A DNA stretch of 64,000 bases from an uncultured Adlercreutzia sp. GTDB taxonomy: Bacteria; Actinomycetota; Coriobacteriia; Coriobacteriales; Eggerthellaceae. Below are positions 57,602 to 64,000 of this stretch, in pieces. The notes beneath the pieces are model-generated. The model worked only from the letters and a program-made list of their open reading frames with translations, searched no databases and was not told the origin of the DNA. Each line of letters starts with the position of its first letter. Position 1 is the stretch's first letter. The DNA lies in the NCBI GenBank assembly GCA_910589165.1, contig CAJUSP010000015.1, positions 1 to 64,000 on the forward strand, written 5' to 3'. A program made the translations under genes and the position numbers.

Positions 57602-59987
57602 GCTGCTGGCAGCGCTGGAGTCGATCGACCCGGCGTCGCTGGCCTACCAGGAGTTCGTGGAGATCGGGATGGCCCTCAAGCACGAGGGCCTGCCCTTCGA
57701 GGCATGGGACTCGTGGGCGGCGCGGGACGCGGCCCGCTACAAGGGCACCCTGCGCCGCAAGTGGGACGGGTTCGGCGACGGCAACGCCGCCAGCCCCGTG
57801 ACCGCCGGCACGCTCGTGCAGTACGCCCGCGACCGCGGCTGGGAGCCCGCCGGCGCCGGCCTCGGCGAGGCGCTGTCGTGGGACAGCGACGTGTGGGACG
57901 CGCGCCCGAGGGCCGCCGCCGAGAAGCCCCGCGTGGTGGATCCCACGTGGGTGGAGTCGGCCGAGGTCGAGGAGCCCGGCGAGGGCTGGGAGGGCTGGCG
58001 CGACCTGGCCGCCTACCTGGAGGCCGTCTTCGAGCCCGGCGAGACCGTGGGCTACGTGATCGAGGCCTGGGACAAGGAGGGCCGCTGGGTCCCCTCCGGA
58101 AAGGGGCCCCACGAGCGCACCGCCGGCGAGATGCTGGAGAGGCTGGAGCGGTACCAGGGCGACCTGGCGAGCGCGATCGGGCAGCCCAACCCCGAGGCGG
58201 GCGCGTGGATCCGCTTCAACCCGCTCGACGGCGAGGGCGTGCGCAACGACAACGTGACCGAGTTCCGCCACGCGCTGGTGGAGTCCGACTCGGTGCCGGT
58301 CGGGCGCCAGGTGGCCATCATACGCGAGCTGCAGCTGCCCGTGACGGCGCTCGTCAGCTCCGGCGGCAAGAGCGCCCACGCGATCGTGCGCGTGGATGCG
58401 AGGAACTACGACGAGTACCGCCAGCGCGTGGACGAGCTGTACCGCATCTGCCGCGAGAACGGCCTGCCGGTGGACACCCAGAACAAGAACCCCAGCCGCC
58501 TCTCGCGGATGCCGGGCGTCGAGCGCGGCGGCCGCAAGCAGTGGCTCATGGGGTTGCACATGGGGCGCGAGTCGTGGGCAGACTGGCGCGAGTGGTACGA
58601 CGACCAGACCGACGACCTGCCGGAGCCGGAGAGCCTGGCGGACGTGTGGGACGGGCTGCCGGAGCTCTCGCCGCCGCTCATCGAGGGCGTGCTGCGCCAG
58701 GGGCACAAGATGCTGCTGGCCGGGCCGTCGAAGGCGGGCAAGTCCTACGCGCTCATCGAGCTGTGCGTGGCGGTGGCCGAGGGCGTCCCGTGGCTCGGCT
58801 TCGACGTGGCCGCCCGGGGGCGGGTGCTCTACGTCAACCTGGAGCTGGACCGCGCGAGCTGCCTGCACCGCTTCCGCGACGTGTACGGCGCCATGGGCTG
58901 CGAGCCGGCGCACGTGGCCGACATCGACGTGTGGAACCTGCGCGGCAAGTCCAAGCCCATGGACGAGCTGGCGCCGGCGCTCATCCGCCGCGCGCTGAAG
59001 ACGCGCCCGATCTGCGTGGTGATCGACCCCATCTACAAGGTCATCACCGGCGACGAGAACTCGGCCGACCAGATGGCCGCGTTCTGCAACCAGTTCGACA
59101 AGGTGGCCGACGCGCTGGGCTGCGCGGTGGTGTACTGCCACCACCACAGCAAGGGCCTGCAGGGCGGCAAGCGCTCGATGGACCGCGCCAGCGGCTCGGG
59201 CGTGTTCGCCCGCGACCCGGACGCCCTGCTGGACATGATCGAGCTGCACCTCACCGAGGGCGCGGCGCAGAGGGCCGAGTGGGACGCGGTGCGCGACAGC
59301 TGCGCGGCGTTCCTGGACGCGGAGCCGCGGCTGGCCGGCTGGCGCGAGCTGGTGGACGACGACGACCAGACGCACGGCGAGGGCATGCTGCGGGCCTCCC
59401 GCGAGCTGTGCCGCCAGCTCGGCCTGGAGGACGCGCTGCTGCGGGCCGAGGGCGAGGCGAGGCGGCGGGCTCGGGCCATGACCGCCTGGCGCGTGGAGGG
59501 CACCCTGCGCGAGTTCCCGCGCTTCGAGCCGGTGAACCTGTGGTTCCGCCACCCGGCGCACGTCCGCGACGAGAGCGGCATCCTGGGCGATCTGTTCGCC
59601 GAGGGCGACGACAGCCCCGAGGCCGTGGCGGCGGGCAAGAAGGGGAAGCGGTTCGGCGGCAAGGAGGGAAGGCAGAGGGGGGCCGAGGCGGCCAAGGGGG
59701 CGGCCGAGGAGCGGCAGCGCGAGCGCGTGGCCGCCATGCGCGAGGCCATCGACCAGTGCAACCGGGAGGGCGCGAAGCCGACCCGCGAGCGCGTGGCCGA
59801 TAAGGTGGAAGCCATCCTCGGCGAGGAGCTGCCGTCCTCGGGCCTGAAGAACTGGACGCGGAACGCCGCGAAGTGGTCGCCTATCCGGTCGAGAGAGGAC
59901 GAGGACGGCGCGTGGGTGCTGTACGACACCGAGCTGGAGGCCGCGATAGGCGGATGGGACGACGGGGGTGCAAACACTAACGAGTGA
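57585..59987 (+). CDS. Phage primase-helicase (PriCT/AAA_25)
   Basis: An 800-residue replication protein. N-terminal PriCT_2-like segment (FVEIGMALKHEG...WDSWAA), a middle part with primase-like features (SSGGKSAHAIVRVDA, SRLSRMPG), then a RepA/DnaB-like ATPase with Walker A LAGPSKAGKS near residue 380 and Walker B ICVVIDPIYKV, and a C-terminal helical domain. The putative origin lies just downstream. Confidence 0.88.
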   Translation: MADADELLAALESIDPASLAYQEFVEIGMALKHEGLPFEAWDSWAARDAARYKGTLRRKWDGFGDGNAASPVTAGTLVQYARDRGWEPAGAGLGEALSWDSDVWDARPRAAAEKPRVVDPTWVESAEVEEPGEGWEGWRDLAAYLEAVFEPGETVGYVIEAWDKEGRWVPSGKGPHERTAGEMLERLERYQGDLASAIGQPNPEAGAWIRFNPLDGEGVRNDNVTEFRHALVESDSVPVGRQVAIIRELQLPVTALVSSGGKSAHAIVRVDARNYDEYRQRVDELYRICRENGLPVDTQNKNPSRLSRMPGVERGGRKQWLMGLHMGRESWADWREWYDDQTDDLPEPESLADVWDGLPELSPPLIEGVLRQGHKMLLAGPSKAGKSYALIELCVAVAEGVPWLGFDVAARGRVLYVNLELDRASCLHRFRDVYGAMGCEPAHVADIDVWNLRGKSKPMDELAPALIRRALKTRPICVVIDPIYKVITGDENSADQMAAFCNQFDKVADALGCAVVYCHHHSKGLQGGKRSMDRASGSGVFARDPDALLDMIELHLTEGAAQRAEWDAVRDSCAAFLDAEPRLAGWRELVDDDDQTHGEGMLRASRELCRQLGLEDALLRAEGEARRRARAMTAWRVEGTLREFPRFEPVNLWFRHPAHVRDESGILGDLFAEGDDSPEAVAAGKKGKRFGGKEGRQRGAEAAKGAAEERQRERVAAMREAIDQCNREGAKPTRERVADKVEAILGEELPSSGLKNWTRNAAKWSPIRSREDEDGAWVLYDTELEAAIGGWDDGGANTNE

Positions 59988-60209
59988 CCGCTGCACCCCG
60001 CACAGCTTGCACCCCTGCAAATCCTATAGGGTGCAAAGCTGGCGGATAGACTGTACAGGGGTGGGTGCAAGGGGGGGTGAAACACCATCCCCCTAAAGGG
60101 GGATGTGGGTTGGCTTTACACCCTACCCCCATCGGGGGTGCAGTGCCAAGCACGGTGGGCGCCAAGGGCGCGCCCACCTTTGCGCGCTGAGGCTGGCAAG
60201 CTTGCACCG
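59966..60209. other. Putative phage replication origin with iterons
   Basis: The 7-mer TGCACCC or its complement GGGTGCA occurs exactly at 59966-59972, 59992-59998, 60008-60014, 60029-60035, 60063-60069 and 60136-60142, with a near copy at 60203-60209. Two hairpins intervene: CATCCCCCT/AGGGGGATG (60086-60105) and ACCCCC/GGGGGT (60125-60139). No gene fits here. Iterons next to a primase-helicase gene are the normal layout of a phage origin. Confidence 0.6.
60154..60181 (+). terminator. Terminator-like hairpin downstream of the primase gene
   Basis: GGTGGGCGC (60154-60162) pairs perfectly with GCGCCCACC (60170-60178) and TTT follows. It probably ends the early transcript. Confidence 0.5.
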
Positions 60210-60235
60210 CACCCCGTCCGGGGGTCCACGGCCCC

Positions 60236-60265
60236 TTGAGCAGAGGAGAAAATTAATCGTATTTG
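60236..60265 (+). promoter_or_regulatory. Candidate promoter for the post-origin genes
   Basis: TTGAGC (60236-60241), an 18-base AT-rich spacer and TATTTG (60260-60265), 28 bases before the next gene start. The -10 is weak. Confidence 0.35.
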
Positions 60266-60292
60266 AGTGCAACATAGAAAGGACGGTCTGCT

Positions 60293-60622
60293 ATGTCGAA
60301 GTCGAGCGAGAAGAGGAGGGCGCGCGAGGCCGAGTCCCTCGCGGCCAAGTACCCCGGCGCGGTGGTCGCGGACAGGGCGGCGCTGAAGATGCTGCTGTGC
60401 GCCTTCGTCGACGCCATGGAGGAGGGCACCGAGGACTACGTCCGGTTCTGCGACGTGGCCATGACGCTCGTGGGAGTGCAGCGTCCGGGGGGCGGCATGT
60501 CGGAGAGGTTCGCGCAGTCGCCCTACTGGACGGGCGCGGGCACCGCCTCCGACCCGCTGCGGGCGAGCGAGCACGCGAGGCTGGCGCTCGAGGTCATGGG
60601 AGTGCGCCATGCCCTACGCTAG
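60293..60622 (+). CDS. Phage protein, unknown
   Basis: A 109-residue protein with a charged helical N-terminus (SSEKRRAREAESLAAKYPGAVV) and no recognised motif. GAAAGGA before the ATG at some distance. First gene after the putative origin; overlaps the next by 14 bases. Confidence 0.65.
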   Translation: MSKSSEKRRAREAESLAAKYPGAVVADRAALKMLLCAFVDAMEEGTEDYVRFCDVAMTLVGVQRPGGGMSERFAQSPYWTGAGTASDPLRASEHARLALEVMGVRHALR

Positions 60623-61103
60623 CCCCGAGGGCCACGGGCCCCTCGGCATGGCGGAGGCGGCGAGGCTCTACGTGGAGCACGTGAGGGGGCTCAGGCTGCG
60701 CGAGATCGAGGCGGCCGCCGAGGTGGAGGACGCCCGGGGCGCGTCGGTCAGGTGCCAGCGCTACGCCCAGGGCACCTCGGGCGGCGGCCCGGCCCACGGC
60801 GACGACGCGGTGTTCTCGCTCGTGGAGGAGGCCGGTGAGAGGCTGCGGGAGTGGGAGGCGGCGGCTGCCGAGCTGGCGGGCGAGCGCCGCGAGTTCGAGG
60901 AGTCGGTGGCGCGGCTGGCCGACCCCAGGCACCGGCACCTGCTGAAGAGGCGGGCCCAGGGCGCGACGTGGCGCGAGATCGGCGGGGAGCTGCACTACTC
61001 GAAGAGGCAGACGCTGAGGCTGGCCGACTCCTCCCACGTGGCCCTGTGGTGCGAGATGCCGGAGCCGTGGCGGAGGAAGGCCTTCCCTGACGCCGAGCAA
61101 TGA
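60609..61103 (+). CDS. Sigma-like late transcription regulator
   Basis: A 164-residue protein with a C-terminal sigma-70 region 4-like helix-turn-helix (ESVARLADPRHRHLLKRRAQGATWREIGGELHYSKRQTLRLADS), as in ArpU/DUF1492-type phage late regulators that lie just before packaging genes. Four of its first seven Arg codons are AGG, matching the phage tRNA. Confidence 0.7.
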   Translation: MPYASPEGHGPLGMAEAARLYVEHVRGLRLREIEAAAEVEDARGASVRCQRYAQGTSGGGPAHGDDAVFSLVEEAGERLREWEAAAAELAGERREFEESVARLADPRHRHLLKRRAQGATWREIGGELHYSKRQTLRLADSSHVALWCEMPEPWRRKAFPDAEQ

Positions 61104-61200
61104 TGGCACCAAATGTCACCTCGAAGCCTGCTATTCTGTATCGGGGTTTCCCCGCAAGGGGAGGGCGGAAAGACGAGCCGCCCCCCGGTTCTCCTCTCTC

Positions 61201-61232
61201 GACGGGCCGTCCAACTGCTTGGGCGGCCCGTC
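61201..61232. terminator. GC-rich hairpin upstream of the packaging genes
   Basis: GACGGGCCGTCC (61201-61212) pairs with GGGCGGCCCGTC (61221-61232), allowing one G-U pair. No T-run follows. It may insulate the packaging genes or be part of the pac/cos region. Confidence 0.4.
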
Positions 61233-61252
61233 GGCGTTCCCGAGGGAAAGGG

Positions 61253-61477
61253 ATGGCCATGGCCAGCATCGAGTACATCGCGGCGTCCGCAATCGCCGCG
61301 TTCCGCGACACGGGATCGGCGATGGCCCGCGCCATGCTGGTCGCCCTGGGCATCCGCCCGGCCGACGTGGCCCGGGAGAGGGGGCCGCGAGTCGGCGAGG
61401 TTGTGAGTGCGTCGCGCTACGCCGAGCTGATGGAGTGCTTCGAGAATGCGGAAAGTCCCATGGACGGGCGCGCGTGA
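61253..61477 (+). CDS. Small phage protein before HNH gene
   Basis: A 74-residue helical protein (ASIEYIAASAIAAFRDTGSAMARAMLVALG). AGGGAAAGGG upstream of ATG 61253; the ATG at 61259 is an alternative. Overlaps the HNH gene with GTGA. Function unknown. Confidence 0.55.
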   Translation: MAMASIEYIAASAIAAFRDTGSAMARAMLVALGIRPADVARERGPRVGEVVSASRYAELMECFENAESPMDGRA

Positions 61478-61797
61478 CGCGCAGGGGCTCGAACCCCAGG
61501 CGCGCGAACGGCAGCCGCAGGGACAAGCTGAGGGCGCGCCTCCGGGCCGAGGGCAGGCCGTGCCACATCTGCGGCATGCCCATCGACTACGCCCTGCCGC
61601 CCGGCCACCCGATGAGCTTCGAGGTGGACGAGCTGGTGCCCGTGAGGCACGACGGCGACCCGCTGGACTACGGCAACGTCGACGCCGCCCACCGGTACTG
61701 CAACCGCCAGCGCGCCGTGATCGAGATGCGCGACGAGAGGAGGGGGCGGGCCCCGTCGCCGAGAAGGGGGCTCTTCCCCCCATCGGGCGACCTCTGA
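61474..61797 (+). CDS. HNH endonuclease
   Basis: A 107-residue nuclease with CHICG near the middle and the HNH segment FEVDELVPVRHDGDPLDYGNVDAAHRYCNRQR. The first His of the classic DH pair is Glu (VDEL), a variant common in terminase-linked HNH proteins; the Asn, final His and the second Cys of the zinc site remain. HNH proteins next to the terminase assist cleavage at cos sites in HK97-type phages. GTG start. Confidence 0.85.
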   Translation: MTRRGSNPRRANGSRRDKLRARLRAEGRPCHICGMPIDYALPPGHPMSFEVDELVPVRHDGDPLDYGNVDAAHRYCNRQRAVIEMRDERRGRAPSPRRGLFPPSGDL

Positions 61798-61961
61798 GGC
61801 CGCGCCCCGCGGGAGATCGGAGCGGTGCTCCCGCGGGAAGGCGGACGGACGGCCCCGGCACCCCAGGGGGGATCCCCTCCCCGGTGCCTCGGAGACCACC
61901 ACCACCGCCTAGGGCCGCACCCGCTCCACCGTTTTTTCCACAGATGGGAGGGAGGGCCGCC
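61798..61961. other. GC-rich symmetric region before terminase, possible cos/pac
   Basis: Between the HNH gene and the terminase genes lie repeated inverted segments: CCCGCGGGA-type repeats on either side of 61810-61840, and GGCACC...GGTGCC enclosing GGGGATCCCC (about 61856-61887). No ORF with a ribosome site fits. HNH-flanked positions often hold cos sites, but overhang and cut positions cannot be seen. Confidence 0.35.
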
Positions 61962-62210
61962 ATGGCCAAGAACCTGGCCGCAGCGGCCGCCTCAGGCTGC
62001 CGCAGGGACACTCTGGAGGCGCTGCGCGACGAGCTGGCGCGCACCATCCAGGCCACCGACTCTGGCCGCGACATCGCGGCGCTCTCCAAGCGCCTCATGG
62101 AGGTCATGGCCGAGCTCGACGCCCTGCCCGACGACGACGCAGCTGCCCAGACGGCGCTCTCGCGCCAGCGCCGGCGCGTCGGCGCGAGGAAGGCCGCCTC
62201 CGATGGCTAG
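61962..62210 (+). CDS. Putative terminase small subunit
   Basis: An 82-residue helical protein (MAKNLAAAAASGCRRDTLEALRDELARTIQ...DIAALSKRLMEVMAELDAL) between HNH and the large terminase, where the small subunit normally sits. GGAGGG precedes ATG 61962. It overlaps the large subunit gene by eight bases. Called from position and size; no HTH is evident. Confidence 0.6.
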   Translation: MAKNLAAAAASGCRRDTLEALRDELARTIQATDSGRDIAALSKRLMEVMAELDALPDDDAAAQTALSRQRRRVGARKAASDG

Positions 62211-63660
62211 GACGGGGTGCCAGGAGCCGACGTTTCACACGGTCGGGTCGTGGGCCTACTCCGACGGCGCCGAGGCCGTGGCCATGTTCGGCGAGATGGG
62301 CGCCGAGTTCTCGGCCGCCCAGGTCTGGGAGCTGACGGTCTACCTCGCCCGCAACAGGTACGGCAAGTTCGCGGCGCGCACCATCGCGCTCTCGAAGCCC
62401 CGGCAGAACGGCAAGTCCCACGCCGCGCGCTACTACGCGGTGTGGATGGCCGCCGTCGAGGGGCGCAGCGTGCTCTATACGGCCCACCACGGCGAGACCT
62501 CGCGCAAGATGTTCAAGGCCATCTGCGCCATCGTCGAGCATCCGGACATGGCCGGCTTCCTCAAGCCGGGAAGCGCCGGCATCTACCGCTCGAAGGGCAG
62601 CGAGGGCATCTACTTCGCCGACTGGGAGGACGGCGAGGGCCAGGTGCACCGGGGCGGCTTCATCGAGTTCGCCACGCGCACCAACGCCGGCGGGCGCGGC
62701 GGCACCTACGACGTGATCATCGTGGACGAGGCCCAGGAGCTGACCGAGGAGCAGGCGGCGGCGCTCAAGCCGACCACCATCGCCTCGGAGTCGGGAGACC
62801 CCCAGGTGATCTACCTCGGCACCCCGCCCAACGAGAAGTGCCCCGGCACCGTGTTCCGCGACCTGCACGACAGGGCGCACGCGGGCAAGGGCGGATCGGC
62901 CTGGTGGATCGAGTGGGCCGCCTCCGAGGTCGGCGACCCGGCCGACCGCGACCGGTGGTACCGCTGCGTGCCGATGCTCGGCATCCTCATCGAGGAGGAC
63001 GTGCTGGCCGACGCGGCCGACACCACGAGCCCCGACACCTTCGCCCGGGAGTACCTGGGCTGGTGGAGCGAGACCGCAGGCAGCGCCGCCGCCATAGGCC
63101 GCAGGGCCTGGGACGCCTGCGGCACCGCCGAGCGGGCCCCGTCGAAGGGCCGCACCTGGTACGCCGTGCGGTTCTCGCCCGACGGCATGTGGGCGGCGCT
63201 CGCGGCGTGCCGGCGCCGCAAGAAGGCCGCCCCCTTCGTGGAGGTGGTGGCCGCCAGGTCCTGCGAGCGCGGCCTGGGATGGCTGCGCCGGGCCGTCATG
63301 GCCCGCGTCGACCGCGCCGAGTCGGTGTGGATCGACGGCAAGGGCCGCTCGGACACGCTGCGCTCGCAGCTCCTGGACGAGGGGGCCGACCCGAGGAAGA
63401 TACACGTGGCCAAGACCGCCGACGTGGTGGACGCGGCCTCGATGCTGCAGGAGGCCGTGGCCTCCGGGCAGATACGGCACGCGGGACAGCCGGGGCTCTC
63501 CGACTGCGCCGCGCGCTGCACCCGCCGCCAGATCGGCGGTGGCTGGGGCCTCGGCCCCGGCGACGACGGAACCGCGCCCGAGCCCATGGAGGCCGTGGCG
63601 CTGGCGCTGCTCGCGTCGAAGCGGGAGAAGCGCAAGAAGGGAAAGGGGCTGATCGGATGA
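62203..63660 (+). CDS. terL: Terminase large subunit
   Basis: The packaging motor, 485 residues from ATG 62203. ATPase: Walker A SKPRQNGKS (64-72) and Walker B VIIVDEAQ (171-178), coupling motif YLGTPPN. Nuclease domain: aspartates in VRFSPDG, WIDGKG and a late acidic residue. Belongs to the phage HK97/lambda-type Terminase_1 group. Overlaps the portal gene by four bases. Confidence 0.95.
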   Translation: MARTGCQEPTFHTVGSWAYSDGAEAVAMFGEMGAEFSAAQVWELTVYLARNRYGKFAARTIALSKPRQNGKSHAARYYAVWMAAVEGRSVLYTAHHGETSRKMFKAICAIVEHPDMAGFLKPGSAGIYRSKGSEGIYFADWEDGEGQVHRGGFIEFATRTNAGGRGGTYDVIIVDEAQELTEEQAAALKPTTIASESGDPQVIYLGTPPNEKCPGTVFRDLHDRAHAGKGGSAWWIEWAASEVGDPADRDRWYRCVPMLGILIEEDVLADAADTTSPDTFAREYLGWWSETAGSAAAIGRRAWDACGTAERAPSKGRTWYAVRFSPDGMWAALAACRRRKKAAPFVEVVAARSCERGLGWLRRAVMARVDRAESVWIDGKGRSDTLRSQLLDEGADPRKIHVAKTADVVDAASMLQEAVASGQIRHAGQPGLSDCAARCTRRQIGGGWGLGPGDDGTAPEPMEAVALALLASKREKRKKGKGLIG

Positions 63661-64000
63661 CGCCGAGCCTGCCGAACATCGAGCTGGCCGCGAACCTCGA
63701 CAAGGACGCGAAGGCCGAGCTGGAGGCCCTGCTGGGCATCTGGGGGTCGGTGTCGCGGCGCAACCGGCTGCTGCGCGACCACTACGAGGGTGACGCGCGG
63801 CCCGAGCCGCTCGGCATCTGCGCGCTGCCCGACTCCGTGAAGCCCGAGGCCAGCAACACCTGGGCCCGCAAGGCCGTCACCTCGGTGTCGGAGCGGTGCC
63901 GCTTCGAGGGGTTCGCCTTCAAGGACGAGTACCGCGACGCGAAGCTGGCCGAGACCGTGCGGCGCAACCGCCTGGTCACGGCGGTGAACCGGCTCGCGCC
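63657..64000 (+). CDS. Phage portal protein, N-terminal part
   Basis: Only about 114 codons are in the window and the frame is open at the edge. The start matches SPP1-gp6-type portal proteins (LLGIWGSVSRRNRLLRDHYEGDARPEPLGI...KPEASNTWARKAVTSVSERCRFEGF). ATGA overlap with terL. It implies that head and tail genes follow outside. Confidence 0.85.
   Translation, partial: MTPSLPNIELAANLDKDAKAELEALLGIWGSVSRRNRLLRDHYEGDARPEPLGICALPDSVKPEASNTWARKAVTSVSERCRFEGFAFKDEYRDAKLAETVRRNRLVTAVNRLA

Noticed and set aside
61201..61232. Reading the GC-rich hairpin before the HNH region as a true intrinsic terminator
   Set aside because: No T-run follows on either strand; kept only as a low-confidence structure.

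Overview
The window is high-GC actinobacterial DNA. Its housekeeping genes (ThyX, two-subunit class I fumarase, tmk-holB-PSP1 cluster, PflX-like radical SAM enzyme, choloylglycine hydrolase) fit a gut Coriobacteriia/Eggerthellaceae genome; the family assignment is inference from gene content and style, not from a search. About 43.5 kb of chromosome is followed by about 20.5 kb of an apparently intact prophage that runs off the right edge.

Chromosome, 1-8 kb: end of a cold-shock gene, a methyltransferase, thyX, a DUF1385 membrane protein, a four-gene polar amino-acid ABC transporter (ATPase, Tat-type lipoprotein, two permeases, the first with a long hydrophilic tail), and a large MerR-type regulator. 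8-17 kb: a visibly AT-richer accessory block with a small HTH repressor, membrane and lipoprotein DUF4230 proteins, a MNT/HEPN pair, a DUF697 GTPase, YccF, and a zinc-ribbon / SPFH-GYF / GYF / MNT cluster. 17-43 kb: two membrane proteins, a type IA topoisomerase, fumarase, malic enzyme, tmk-holB-PSP1-pncB-degV operon, a dehydrogenase-like gene overlapping a radical SAM gene, the paired DUF4130 and radical SAM DNA-repair genes behind a promoter with a LexA-like box, pyrE, tRNA-Thr, a Bro-N gene, a PD-(D/E)XK protein, a methyltransferase, an M42 peptidase, smpB, a very acidic protein, a bile-salt-hydrolase-type enzyme, and ssrA (tmRNA).

Prophage, 43.53 kb to the edge: inserted at the 3' end of ssrA. 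In order: arm-site-like repeats, tyrosine integrase, HicBA, an S24-type repressor with back-to-back promoters and repeated operators, a structured non-coding region, a phage tRNA-Arg(CCU), a P22_AR/KilAC-type antirepressor, small HTH genes, RusA, ParB-like, SMC-like ATPase, Sak4-like ATPase, DUF669-like, helicase, many small ORFs (one with an EF-Ts-like UBA segment), primase-helicase, an iteron-rich putative origin, a late regulator, HNH, small and large terminase, and the start of the portal gene.

The most unusual signal is that two distinct antirepressor-type genes (chromosomal Bro-N and prophage P22_AR-like) each carry a long perfect DNA palindrome in their coding sequence at the same structural position, the beta-hairpin of the DNA-binding domain. 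This resembles a built-in self-recognition element, as known for BstA/aba.
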